A stretch of DNA of 64,000 nucleotides, taken from positions 4,090,001 through 4,154,000 of the forward strand of contig NZ_CP075190.1 of assembly GCF_020510585.1 (NCBI RefSeq). The letters run 5' to 3'. The stretch comes from Ferribacterium limneticum. GTDB taxonomy: Bacteria; Pseudomonadota; Gammaproteobacteria; Burkholderiales; Rhodocyclaceae. The notes under the pieces are model-generated. The model was not told where the DNA came from, made no database searches, and was given only the letters and a program-made list of their open reading frames with translations. Positions 43,639 to 52,194 of the stretch are shown in pieces. Each line of letters starts with the position of its first letter. The first letter of the stretch is position 1. The translations under genes and the position numbers were made by a program.

Positions 43639-44863
43639 GCGCCAGCATCCGCTCAGCCGCGCCCTGATGGGCGCGGGCGAACATTCCCGCTGCTGTCCGC
43701 ATTTCGGCCAATTTCATTTTTTGGCCAAAAATCCGGTTGACCGTAAGACCGAGCATTTCCGGGCTGTCGACGCGTAATGCGGCGCCCGCGACAATCGCGT
43801 CCTCGGTCGCCTGCTTGAAATTGAAGGTATGCGGCCCGACGACGACCGGACAGTCGCAGGCTGCCGCCTCAATGAGGTTCTGCCCGCCCAAAGGCAGCAA
43901 ACTTCCGCCGATGAAGGCCAGATCGGCCAGCGTAAAATAGGCCGCCATCTCGCCCATGCTGTCGCCGAGCCAGACCTGTGTGTCGGCTGCCGGCATGGCC
44001 GCGCTGCGCCGAACGCTGCGCAGCCCCTGCTGCTGGAGCAAACCGGCCACTTCGTCGAAACGCTGCGGATGACGCGGCACAAGCACAAGCAAGGCATCGG
44101 GAACGGCCACCCGGCGCCACGCCTCGAGCACCAGCGGCTCTTCGCCTTCGCGCGTACTGGCAGCCAGCCAGACCGGCCGCTGGCCGATCGCCGCCCGCCA
44201 TGCGTGGCCGAGAGCGAGTTTATCGGCCGGTGGGGTGACATCGAATTTCAGGTTGCCGCAAACCTCGACGGTGGTCGCGCCCAATACGGCAATCCGTTCG
44301 GCATCACCCGCTGTTTGCGCAGCGACACCGGCCAGCGCCGAAAATGCGGGCCCGGCCAGCGCCGAAAATCGCCCGTAGCCGCGGGCTGAGCGTACGGAAA
44401 GACGCGCGTTGGCGAGAAAAATCGGCACCTTGCGACGCTTGCCGGTTGCCAGCAGATTGGGCCAGATTTCCGTTTCCATGAGCACGCCGAAAGCTGGCGA
44501 AAAATGGCGGAAGAAACGATCAACTGCCCCGGGATAATCGTAGGGCAGATAGGCTTGAATGACCTTGTTGCCATAGACCTGCTGCCCGGCATCACGGCCG
44601 GTCGGCGTCATGCCGGTGAGCAGGATGCGATACTCCGGCCAGCGCGCCTGCAAGCCTTCGATCAGCGGCTGGGCGGCGCGCGTCTCGCCGACCGAGACGG
44701 CGTGCACCCAGATCAGTTTTGCCGGCACGGGCTGGCGATAGAAACCATAGCGCTCGCCGAGATGCTGGAGATATTCCGGCTGCTTGCGGCTGCGCCAGAG
44801 CAGGCGCAGCCAGATCAGTGGCGTGATCAGGTAAAGCAGCAGCGAATAGAAAAAACGCGCCAT
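43604..44863 (-). CDS. waaA: 3-deoxy-D-manno-octulosonic acid (Kdo) transferase
   Basis: This 419-residue inner-membrane-associated glycosyltransferase adds Kdo to lipid IVA. An N-terminal anchor (FFYSLLLYLITPLIWLRLL) is followed by GERYGFY, IWVHAVSVGETRAAQPLI with the catalytic Glu, TGMTPTGRDAG, METEIWPNLL and SLLPLGGQNLIEAAAC. Near the C-terminus, residues about 373-384 (LTVNRIFGQKMK) come from element copy I, in the helix where relatives have a variable LLxDPxLRxxM segment. It overlaps waaC by one base, and the last 35 bases overlap tolC on the other strand. Confidence 0.96.
   Translation of the reverse strand: MARFFYSLLLYLITPLIWLRLLWRSRKQPEYLQHLGERYGFYRQPVPAKLIWVHAVSVGETRAAQPLIEGLQARWPEYRILLTGMTPTGRDAGQQVYGNKVIQAYLPYDYPGAVDRFFRHFSPAFGVLMETEIWPNLLATGKRRKVPIFLANARLSVRSARGYGRFSALAGPAFSALAGVAAQTAGDAERIAVLGATTVEVCGNLKFDVTPPADKLALGHAWRAAIGQRPVWLAASTREGEEPLVLEAWRRVAVPDALLVLVPRHPQRFDEVAGLLQQQGLRSVRRSAAMPAADTQVWLGDSMGEMAAYFTLADLAFIGGSLLPLGGQNLIEAAACDCPVVVGPHTFNFKQATEDAIVAGAALRVDSPEMLGLTVNRIFGQKMKLAEMRTAAGMFARAHQGAAERMLALIARWTDPAGR
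43711..43746 (+). repeat. GTTGACCGT element, copy I (after tolC, inside the waaA 3' end)
   Basis: ATTTCATTTTTTGGCC, then AAAAAT and CCGGTTGACCGTAA. It lies 72 bases after the tolC stop codon in tolC's sense direction, and at the same time codes antisense for LTVNRIFGQKMK of waaA. The layout of its left half closely resembles the thiE copy. Confidence 0.85.
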
Positions 44864-45816
44864 CAGCCCAGCGCCAGTTGCAATTCGGCCAGCACGGCAG
44901 CCGGCGATGGAATCTGGTTCTTCCCGCCCAGATTACGATGAAAGCCGACACCGAGAACGCCGGTCAGGCCGGGATCGGTTGCCGTATAAAGTGCAACGGT
45001 CGGCACCTTGAGGGCAACGGCAAGATGGGTCAGGCCGGTGTCGACACCGACGGCGGCGCGTCCGCCGGCGAGCAGGGCCGCCAGATCGGGAATGTTCATG
45101 GCTGGGGCGGCCACGGCACCGGGGATCCCCGCCGCCAGCCGGATTGCCCGTTCGCGTTCGACTGGGCTGCCACCGGGCAGAACCGCACTGATCCCGAGCA
45201 AATTCAGTTGCTGACCAAGTGCCAGCCAGTTGGCCTCCGGCCACAGCTTGTCGTCGCGACTGGTGGCGGTCAGGAAGACGACGTAGGGCCGGTGGGGCAG
45301 CCAGGCAAACCCGGCAGGAGTCGCCTCGATACCGTAATCGGGCTCGCCATCGGCCGCATAGCCCAGTGCGGCAGCGGCCAGCCGACGGTTGCGGACGACG
45401 GCGTGCAGCTCACGGGAAACGCTGAATTTCCGGTCGTATAACCTCGCCACCATCGGCTCGCGGGCCGAATTGGCGTCATAACCCAAGGTCGGACCATGGG
45501 CCTGACTGGCCATCAACGCGCTTTTCAGCAAGCCCTGGGTATCGACAACAGCATCGTAAGGCTTTGCCTGCAAACCTCGACGAAACTCGGCCATCTCCCG
45601 CCAGCTTGCCGCCTTCAACAGGGTTTTTCGCCAGCGCCGGACAGCGACCGGAATGATCTTGCCTACCCCGGGGTGCAGGCGCGGAATGGCGGCGAAACTC
45701 TCTTCGACACACCAGTCGACCGTCGCATCCGGGAAGTGCCGCCGGATGTCGCTGACCACCGGCAGGTTATGGATAACATCGCCGAGCGAGGAAGTTTTCA
45801 CGATCAAAATGCGCAT
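44863..45816 (-). CDS. waaC: Lipopolysaccharide heptosyltransferase I
   Basis: This 317-residue GT-B glycosyltransferase starts MRILIVKTSSLGDVIHNLPV, the WaaC signature, with VDWCVEESFAAI and DAVVDTQGLLKSAL; the C-terminal nucleotide-sugar half contains GVDTGLTHLAVALKVPTVAL. It adds the first L-glycero-D-manno-heptose to Kdo in the LPS inner core. It runs directly into waaA (TGATG overlap), so both inner-core steps share a transcript. The 155-base gap to the divergent epimerase gene holds AT-rich boxes (GATAAAAT at about 45939 and 45826) that may be the two promoters. Confidence 0.95.
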   Translation of the reverse strand: MRILIVKTSSLGDVIHNLPVVSDIRRHFPDATVDWCVEESFAAIPRLHPGVGKIIPVAVRRWRKTLLKAASWREMAEFRRGLQAKPYDAVVDTQGLLKSALMASQAHGPTLGYDANSAREPMVARLYDRKFSVSRELHAVVRNRRLAAAALGYAADGEPDYGIEATPAGFAWLPHRPYVVFLTATSRDDKLWPEANWLALGQQLNLLGISAVLPGGSPVERERAIRLAAGIPGAVAAPAMNIPDLAALLAGGRAAVGVDTGLTHLAVALKVPTVALYTATDPGLTGVLGVGFHRNLGGKNQIPSPAAVLAELQLALG

Positions 45817-45971
45817 CGACGGATAAAATCACGACTTTCGAAGCCGCAATTATAAATGCCGGCACGCGCCAACCGCTTTCGATTGCGCGCTTCCGAATGA
45901 ATATGCACAAGCGTCATAAATTCGATGCTGCACTGCGATAAAATCTAGCAACTTTTCTTCTGGGCAATTCC

Positions 45972-46979
45972 GTGAAAATTCTCGTCACCGGCGCCGCCGG
46001 ATTCATCGGCATGACCACCTCACTGCGCCTGCTGGCGCGTGGCGACGAGGTGGTCGGCCTCGACAACCTGAACGATTACTACGAAGTCTCGCTCAAGGAA
46101 AACCGCCTGCAGCGCCTGACGTCGTTGCCCGGCTTCCGCTTCGTCAAGCTCGACGTGGCCGACCGTGCCGGCACGGAAAAGCTCTTCGCCGACGAGAAGT
46201 TCGACAAGGTCATCCACCTGGCCGCCCAGGCCGGCGTTCGTTATTCGCTGCAAAATCCGCACGCCTACATCGAGAGCAACATCGTCGGCTTCACTAACAT
46301 TCTCGAGGGTTGCCGCCACCACAAGGTGCAGCATCTGGTCTATGCGTCCAGTTCCAGCGTCTATGGCGGCAACACCAAGATGCCGTTCTCCGAGCACGAC
46401 AGCGTCGATCACCCGGTCAGCCTATACGCCGCGACCAAGAAGGCCAACGAGTTGATGGCGCACACCTACAGCCACCTCTACGGCCTGCCGACCACGGGCC
46501 TGCGCTTCTTCACGGTCTATGGCCCGTGGGGCCGGCCGGACATGGCGCTCTTCCTGTTTACCAAGGCCATCGTGGAAGGCCGGCCGATTGATGTCTTCAA
46601 TTTCGGCAACATGCAGCGCGATTTCACCTACGTTGATGACATCGTCGAGGGCGTCATCCGCGTGCTCGACAAGAATGCTGCGGTCAACGCGGAATATGAC
46701 GCGATTTCCGCCGATCCGGCGACCAGCAACGCGCCTTACCGCGTCTTCAACATCGGCAACAACAACCCGGTGCAGTTGCTCGACTTCATCGGCGCCATCG
46801 AAAACGCCCTCGGCCAGAAGGCAGAAAAACGTCTGCTGCCGCTGCAGGATGGCGACGTTCCGGCCACCTACGCCAACACCGACCTGCTCAATGACTGGGT
46901 CGGCTTCGTCCCGGGCACACCGGTCCAGGAAGGCGTCAATCGCTTCATCGCGTGGTATCGCGATTACTACAAGGTTTAA
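45972..46979 (+). CDS. NAD-dependent sugar epimerase, UDP-glucuronate 4-epimerase type
   Basis: This 335-residue short-chain dehydrogenase/epimerase has VTGAAGFIG (NAD loop), [28 protein letters not shown] and the catalytic YAATKKANE (Tyr-x3-Lys), followed by [13 protein letters not shown]. The NDYY and PWGRPDMA stretches are typical of UDP-glucuronate/galacturonate 4-epimerases (CapI-like). It starts with GTG at 45972, set by the NAD fold. It lies nine bases before glmS, so UDP-sugar supply and glucosamine-6-P synthesis are coupled. The glucuronate substrate is inferred from motifs only. Confidence 0.9.
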   Translation: MKILVTGAAGFIGMTTSLRLLARGDEVVGLDNLNDYYEVSLKENRLQRLTSLPGFRFVKLDVADRAGTEKLFADEKFDKVIHLAAQAGVRYSLQNPHAYIESNIVGFTNILEGCRHHKVQHLVYASSSSVYGGNTKMPFSEHDSVDHPVSLYAATKKANELMAHTYSHLYGLPTTGLRFFTVYGPWGRPDMALFLFTKAIVEGRPIDVFNFGNMQRDFTYVDDIVEGVIRVLDKNAAVNAEYDAISADPATSNAPYRVFNIGNNNPVQLLDFIGAIENALGQKAEKRLLPLQDGDVPATYANTDLLNDWVGFVPGTPVQEGVNRFIAWYRDYYKV

Positions 46980-46988
46980 GGATCAGCT

Positions 46989-48812
46989 ATGTGTGGCATC
47001 GTCGCGGCAGCAGCCGACAAGAACATCGTTCCCGTTCTTGTCGAAGGTCTGAAGAAGCTTGAATATCGGGGCTATGACTCGGCCGGACTGGCCGTCATCG
47101 CCGGCAACAGCATCGAGCGTGTCCGCTCGGTCGGTCGCGTCGCCGAACTGGAAGCCGCCTCGGCCAACACCCAAGCCATCACCGGCATTGCCCACACCCG
47201 CTGGGCCACCCACGGTGTGCCGTGCGAACGCAACGCCCACCCCCACGTTTCCGGCAGCATTGCCGTCGTTCATAACGGCATCATTGAAAACTACGAGTCG
47301 CTGCGTACGGAACTGACCGCCCAGGGCTACGTCTTCACCTCGGATACCGACACCGAAAGCATCGCCCACCTCGTTCAGGCCACACTGAAGACCGAGCCGG
47401 ATCTGCTCAAGGCTGTCCAGATCGCCTGCCAGCGCCTGGTTGGCGCTTTCGCCATTGCTGTCGTGGACCACAATCAGCCGGGCAAGGTCATCGTCGCCCG
47501 CGAAGGCTCGCCGCTGCTGCTCGGCGTCTCCGACACCGGCAATTACGCCGCCTCCGACGCCTCGGCCCTGCTGCAAGTCACGCGCAACATGGTCTATCTG
47601 GAAAACGGCGATATCGCCGAGTTGACCTCCGCCAACGTCAGGATCACCCGCCTCGACGGCACACCGGTCCAGCGTCCGGTGCATGTTTCCCAGCTGTCCG
47701 CTGCCGCTGTCGAACTCGGCAACTACCAGCACTACATGCAGAAGGAAATTTTCGAGCAGCCGGAAGCGCTGGCCAATACGCTGGAAATCGTCGGCGGCAG
47801 CAAGAGCATCCAGCCAGGCATTTTCGGTGCCGAAGCCGGCAACTTGCTGGCCGATGTCGACTCGATCCTCATTCTGGCCTGCGGCACCAGCAGCCATTCC
47901 GGCTTCACCGCCCGCTACTGGCTTGAGCGCATCGCCGGCGTGCCGTGCAATGTCGAAATCGCCAGCGAATACCGCTACCGCACCTCGGTACCCAACCCGC
48001 GCCAGCTCATTGTCGCCATTTCGCAGTCCGGCGAAACGGCCGACACGCTGGCCGCCCTGCGCCACGCCAAGTCGCTCGGCCAGAGCAAGACGCTGGCCAT
48101 CTGCAACGTGCCTGAATCGGCCATCGTTCGTGAATGCGCGTTGCGCTTCATCACCCGCGCCGGTCCGGAAATCGGCGTCGCCTCGACCAAGGCCTTCACC
48201 ACCCAGCTGGCCGCGCTGTTCCTGCTCACGCTGGTCGCTGCCAAGGTCAAGGGCCGCCTGAGCGAAGAACAGGAAGCGACCTACATTCACCAGTTGCGCC
48301 ACCTGCCGGTCGCGGTCAACAAGGTGCTCGAGCTCGAAGACGAGATCAAGGCCTGGGCCCAGCGCTTTGCCGACAAGCACCACGCCCTTTTCCTCGGGCG
48401 CGGCCGCCATTACCCGATCGCCATGGAAGGCGCGCTCAAGCTCAAGGAAATCTCCTACATCCACGCCGAAGCCTATCCGGCCGGTGAGCTCAAGCACGGT
48501 CCGCTGGCTTTGGTCGATGCCAACATGCCGGTCATTTCGGTCGCCCCGAACGACCAGTTGCTCGACAAGCTCAAATCCAACCTCAGGGAAGTCCAGGCGC
48601 GAGGCGGCGAACTCTACGTCTTCGCCGATGCCGACTCGGAAATCCCGGAGTCCGATGGCGTGCACATTCTGCGCCTGCCCGAACACTACGGCGAATTGTC
48701 GCCCATCCTCCACGTCATTCCGTTGCAGCTGTTGTCGTACCACGTTGCGCTGGTTAAGGGCACCGACGTCGATAAGCCGCGCAATCTGGCCAAGTCGGTC
48801 ACCGTCGAGTAG
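46989..48812 (+). CDS. glmS: Glutamine--fructose-6-phosphate aminotransferase
   Basis: This 607-residue enzyme makes glucosamine-6-phosphate for peptidoglycan and LPS. Cys2 of [11 protein letters not shown] is the glutaminase nucleophile; [11 protein letters not shown] and HNGIIENYE follow. Two SIS sugar-isomerase domains ([55 protein letters not shown]) complete it, and it ends [13 protein letters not shown] as the family does. AAGGATC precedes the ATG. No glmS ribozyme is seen or expected in this group. Element copy J begins eight bases after its stop. Confidence 0.97.
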   Translation: MCGIVAAAADKNIVPVLVEGLKKLEYRGYDSAGLAVIAGNSIERVRSVGRVAELEAASANTQAITGIAHTRWATHGVPCERNAHPHVSGSIAVVHNGIIENYESLRTELTAQGYVFTSDTDTESIAHLVQATLKTEPDLLKAVQIACQRLVGAFAIAVVDHNQPGKVIVAREGSPLLLGVSDTGNYAASDASALLQVTRNMVYLENGDIAELTSANVRITRLDGTPVQRPVHVSQLSAAAVELGNYQHYMQKEIFEQPEALANTLEIVGGSKSIQPGIFGAEAGNLLADVDSILILACGTSSHSGFTARYWLERIAGVPCNVEIASEYRYRTSVPNPRQLIVAISQSGETADTLAALRHAKSLGQSKTLAICNVPESAIVRECALRFITRAGPEIGVASTKAFTTQLAALFLLTLVAAKVKGRLSEEQEATYIHQLRHLPVAVNKVLELEDEIKAWAQRFADKHHALFLGRGRHYPIAMEGALKLKEISYIHAEAYPAGELKHGPLALVDANMPVISVAPNDQLLDKLKSNLREVQARGGELYVFADADSEIPESDGVHILRLPEHYGELSPILHVIPLQLLSYHVALVKGTDVDKPRNLAKSVTVE

Positions 48813-48819
48813 GCAGACC

Positions 48820-48857
48820 TTTCAATTTTGGCCATTTTTTCCGGTTGACCGTAACAA
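48820..48857 (+). repeat. GTTGACCGT element, copy J (between glmS and apaH, forms the apaH leader)
   Basis: This complete 38-base copy starts TTTCAATTTTGGCC eight bases after the glmS stop and ends CCGGTTGACCGTAACAA, with its last A being the first base of the apaH ATG. It leaves no Shine-Dalgarno for apaH. Confidence 0.92.
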
Positions 48858-49687
48858 TGAGCACTTATGCCATCGGCGACATCCAGGGTTGCTACGACTC
48901 GCTACAGAGGCTACTCGAGCGCTGCGCCTTCGACCCGCTCAACGACCGTCTCTGGCTGGTCGGCGATCTGGTCAATCGTGGCCCGCATTCGCTGGAAACG
49001 CTGCGCCTGATCAAGTCGCTCGGGCCGGCGGCAATCACCGTACTCGGCAACCACGACCTCTACCTGCTCATGGTCGCCGAAGGTGGCGCCAAGTTTCGCG
49101 GCAAGGACGACACGTTGCAGGAAATTCTCGACGCTCCGGACTGTGCAGAACTGCTGGACTGGCTACGCCATCAGCCGATTTGCCATACCGAGGGTGAATA
49201 CTGCCTCGTCCACGCCGGCCTGTTGCCGCAATGGACGGCAGCCCGCGCTCGCGAACTGGCCCGTGAAGTGGAAGCAGCGCTGCAAGGCCCGAATTTCCGC
49301 GAATTCATCCTCAACCTGTGGGGCAGCGAACCGGCTGGCTGGTCGGACGACCTGAGCGGCTGGCCACGCCTGCGCGTCATCGTCAACGCCATGACCCGCA
49401 TGCGCTTCTGCACGCTGGACGGCGTCATGGAGTTCAAGGTCAAGGGCAAGCTGGCCAACGCCCCGGCCGGTCACATCCCCTGGTTCGACCTGCAGGATCG
49501 GCAAAGTGCCGACGCCGTTCTCGTCACCGGCCACTGGTCGGCACTCGGCCTGAAAGTCACGCCAAATCTGCTGGCGCTCGATTCAGGCTGCCTGTGGGGA
49601 GGCCACCTGACCGCTGTCCGGCTGGAAGATCGGCAGGTGTTTCAGGTGGATTGCTCACCAACGGAAGCCCAGCCGCTAAAGCGATAG
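48857..49687 (+). CDS. apaH: Bis(5'-nucleosyl)-tetraphosphatase, symmetrical
   Basis: This 276-residue metallophosphatase hydrolyses Ap4A to two ADP and also removes Np4-type RNA caps. Motifs: YAIGDIQGCYDSLQRLL, VGDLVNRGPHSLETL, VLGNHDLYLL and VHAGLLPQW. The ATG at 48857 gives the canonical MSTYAIGD; an in-frame TTG 12 bases earlier would lie inside element copy J and adds TVT-like residues with no family support. No ribosome site is visible because the repeat occupies the leader, so translation may depend on readthrough from glmS or on a leaderless start. It overlaps convergent plsC by 131 bases. Confidence 0.95.
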   Translation: MSTYAIGDIQGCYDSLQRLLERCAFDPLNDRLWLVGDLVNRGPHSLETLRLIKSLGPAAITVLGNHDLYLLMVAEGGAKFRGKDDTLQEILDAPDCAELLDWLRHQPICHTEGEYCLVHAGLLPQWTAARARELAREVEAALQGPNFREFILNLWGSEPAGWSDDLSGWPRLRVIVNAMTRMRFCTLDGVMEFKVKGKLANAPAGHIPWFDLQDRQSADAVLVTGHWSALGLKVTPNLLALDSGCLWGGHLTAVRLEDRQVFQVDCSPTEAQPLKR

Positions 49688-50345
49688 CTTCGCGCGCCTC
49701 GGCCGCCACCTGCTTGCGGTCTTCACCGTTAAGGCCACGAACTGGCGTGGTCACCAGCCGGGCAATCAGGCGTTTTCGGCCAAGGATGGCCGCCGTGCAT
49801 TGCCCCATCGAAATATCGCCGTCGTAACGCGGCGCCAAACTGCGCTGACCATCAAGTTCCCAGTACGAGATCGCCACCGGCAACACCGGCCGTCCGGCCG
49901 TCAGCGCCGGCTGAATCAGCGCAGCATGAAAATGCAGCAGGCTGCGGCCATCGGTGGTTGTTCCTTCAGGGAAAACCGCGACATGCTTTCCCTTGTCCAG
50001 AATGTCCGCCACCTGCTCGTTGATTATCTTCGCGTGCCCACGACTGCCACGGCGCAAGAATATCGTGTCGTTCTTCGCCGCCAGCCAGCCAATCAGCGGC
50101 CAGTGCCTGACTTCTTCCTTCGAGACGAAGGCGGCAGGCAGCGCCGAGTTGATAACGTAGATATCGATCCACGAAATGTGATTGGCAACCAGCAAGGCCC
50201 CCGGCACCGCATGCGTCAGATCGGCCTCGACCTCGACGCCGAGCGCGTCGAGTAAGGCGGCTGCCCAACTGGCCTTCAGCGCCATGCGCTTGCGCTCTCC
50301 GCACAAAGGAAACAGGCAAAGCGACAGTATGGCCGCGCTGATCAC
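49557..50345 (-). CDS. PlsC-type 1-acylglycerol-3-phosphate (lyso-lipid) acyltransferase
   Basis: This 262-residue protein has a membrane-anchored N-terminus (VISAAILSLCLFPLC), the acyltransferase motif VANHISWIDIYV (H-x4-D) and the glycerol-phosphate motif FPEGTTTDG. It lies 62 bases after an OlsB-like N-acyltransferase gene. It could be OlsA, adding the second acyl chain of ornithine lipids, or an ordinary lysophosphatidic acyltransferase. The start at GTG 50345 is uncertain: the frame is open further upstream (AIRAFRIFRLALL) to the olsB stop without an ATG. Its last 131 bases overlap the 3' end of apaH on the other strand, and its Pro-rich tail lies there. Confidence 0.85.
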   Translation of the reverse strand: MISAAILSLCLFPLCGERKRMALKASWAAALLDALGVEVEADLTHAVPGALLVANHISWIDIYVINSALPAAFVSKEEVRHWPLIGWLAAKNDTIFLRRGSRGHAKIINEQVADILDKGKHVAVFPEGTTTDGRSLLHFHAALIQPALTAGRPVLPVAISYWELDGQRSLAPRYDGDISMGQCTAAILGRKRLIARLVTTPVRGLNGEDRKQVAAEAREAIALAAGLPLVSNPPETPADLPAGQRSGGLPTGSLNRAPADLA

Positions 50346-50407
50346 CAGCAGGGCTAGGCGAAAAATCCTGAAAGCACGAATCGCTATATTTGTTTGGCTC
50401 AGTCTTC

Positions 50408-51160
50408 TTATCCCAGGTAGTGCTTGGCGTAACGGCCGGAAACTTTGGCCATCGGCATCAAAATTGGCAAATCGGCCGTGTTGAAATCAGGATCCCAAGC
50501 CGGCTCACCGCAGATCCAGGCCCCGGCGCGCAGGTAACCCTTGATCAATGGTGGCGTTTCGGCCGGAAAATCCTGCTGCAAGGCAGCCAAGGGCAGCGGA
50601 CAGCGCGGAAAAACGCGGTACTCCTGCGGCCCGAGGTGATCGGCTGCCAGACGATTATACAAGCTGGCCGCCGCGTGGCCGCCATCGGCCATGCTGATCG
50701 AGGCACAGCCCATCAGATAGTCGTAGCTGTTCTCGATCATGAAATTGGCTAGGCCCGACCACAGCAAGGTAATCGTCGCGCCGGTCCGGTAATCCGGATG
50801 AACGCAGGAACGGCCAATCTCGACCAGCCGCGAACGCAGATGCTGCAGGCGGGTCAGGTCGAATTCGTTTTCGGAGTAATAGCCGACCTGGCGGGCATTT
50901 TCCGGCGTCAGGATGCGGTAGGTACCAACGATTTCGCTGGTCTGCGTATCTCGGACGACGAGATGCTGGCAATACGGATCGTAAATATCATGGTCGACGC
51001 CGGGGATGCGGCTCGGCAGGTTGGCGCCCATTTCACCGGCAAAAACGCGGTAGCGCAGACGCTGCGCGTCGAGGATATCGCTCTGGCTGCGGGCGAAGCC
51101 GACAGCCAGACTCTTCTTTTCGGGACGGCTGCGACCAGCCGCCTTATGGATATTTTCCAT
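50408..51160 (-). CDS. OlsB-like ornithine/N-acyl amino acid acyltransferase
   Basis: This 250-residue GNAT-type protein belongs to the acyl-ACP-dependent family that includes OlsB and the so-called hemolysin-like acyltransferases. Visible motifs: VGFARSQSDILDAQRLRYRVF (given here in part), EIGRSCVHPDYRTGATITLLW and MGCASISMADGG, plus GPQEYRVFPRCPLP. It should N-acylate ornithine with 3-hydroxyacyl-ACP, the first step of ornithine-lipid synthesis, and PlsC downstream would finish it. The start at 51160 follows a clear AAGGAG. The 95-base gap upstream separates it from the PfkB gene, so it probably has its own promoter. Confidence 0.83.
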   Translation of the reverse strand: MENIHKAAGRSRPEKKSLAVGFARSQSDILDAQRLRYRVFAGEMGANLPSRIPGVDHDIYDPYCQHLVVRDTQTSEIVGTYRILTPENARQVGYYSENEFDLTRLQHLRSRLVEIGRSCVHPDYRTGATITLLWSGLANFMIENSYDYLMGCASISMADGGHAAASLYNRLAADHLGPQEYRVFPRCPLPLAALQQDFPAETPPLIKGYLRAGAWICGEPAWDPDFNTADLPILMPMAKVSGRYAKHYLG

Positions 51161-51255
51161 CTTTGTTCTCCTTGTATTCGTGGAGAACAAGTCTGGACGA
51201 GCGTTGTTACATGCACTTTGCCCGAAGATGACAGCGATATTTCATCGCCACCCGG

Positions 51256-52188
51256 TTACCAGGGCTGCGCGCCGAAAGCCTTGTGATAACGCTCGGCGAT
51301 TTCCTCACGGCTCGGCTGGTGATTCTGGCCACCGCGATGAGCGATCTTGATGGCGCCCATTACCGCGGCCAGACGGCCCGTCGTCAGCCAGTCGAAACCG
51401 TTGGCGATACCGTACAGCAGGCCCGAACGATAGGCGTCGCCACAGCCGGTCGGATCAAGGATTTCATCGGCCGCGACGCAGGGAATGTCGTGACGCACAC
51501 CATCGGCGTAAATCTCGGAGCCCTCACCGCCACGTGTCACGATCAGCGCCTTCAGGCTGCCAGCCAGTTGCTCCAGACTACGCCCGGTGCGATCAGACAG
51601 CAGCTTGGCTTCGTAGTCGTTGAAACAGGCGTAGTCGGCCAGTTCGATGAAATCGAGCAGTTCGTCACCATTGAACATCGGCAACCCCTGGCCCGGATCG
51701 AAGATGAATGGCACTCTGGAATCAGCGAAGTCACGGGCGTGCTGCATCATGCCCTCGCGGCCGTCCGGAGCGACGATACCGAGCCGGGCATTGGCGTTCT
51801 CGACCTTGTTGAGGTGCGAAAAACTCATCGCGCCCGGATGGAAGGCGGTGATCTGGTTATCGTCGAGGTCGGTCGTGATGAAAGCCTGCGCCGTGAAGCT
51901 GCCGCTGACCTGACGAACATGAGTGCGCGCCAGACCAAGCTTGTCGAGGCGATCAAGGTACGGTGCCGCATCGTCACCAACGGTAGCCATGATCATCGGC
52001 TCACCGCCGAGCAACATCAGGTTGTAGGCGATATTGCCGGCACAGCCGCCAAACTCGCGGCGCATCTCGGGCACCAGAAAGGCGACGTTCAGGATGTGAA
52101 TCTGCTCGGGCAGGATGTGATTCTTGAAGCGGTCCGGAAAGACCATGATGTTGTCGAAGGCCAGAGAACCACAAATAAGTGTTGTCAT
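51256..52188 (-). CDS. PfkB-family carbohydrate/nucleoside kinase (adenosine-kinase-like)
   Basis: This 310-residue ribokinase-fold protein has ICGSLAFDNIMVFPDRF at the start, GGCAGNIAYNLMLLGG, and the anion-hole loop DPTGCGDAYRSGLLYG, where the usual GAGD reads GCGD; the catalytic Asp is kept. The betaproteobacterial homologues next to prmA and the DUF3426 gene are annotated as carbohydrate kinases or adenosine kinases. The substrate is unknown. It starts seven bases after the DUF3426-like gene and closes the aroQ-accBC-prmA transcript. Confidence 0.9.
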   Translation of the reverse strand: MTTLICGSLAFDNIMVFPDRFKNHILPEQIHILNVAFLVPEMRREFGGCAGNIAYNLMLLGGEPMIMATVGDDAAPYLDRLDKLGLARTHVRQVSGSFTAQAFITTDLDDNQITAFHPGAMSFSHLNKVENANARLGIVAPDGREGMMQHARDFADSRVPFIFDPGQGLPMFNGDELLDFIELADYACFNDYEAKLLSDRTGRSLEQLAGSLKALIVTRGGEGSEIYADGVRHDIPCVAADEILDPTGCGDAYRSGLLYGIANGFDWLTTGRLAAVMGAIKIAHRGGQNHQPSREEIAERYHKAFGAQPW

Positions 52189-52194
52189 GTCAGA

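Noticed and set aside
46983..48743. Minus-strand frame of 586 codons opposite glmS
   Set aside because: Antisense shadow of glmS with biased composition and no recognisable domain.
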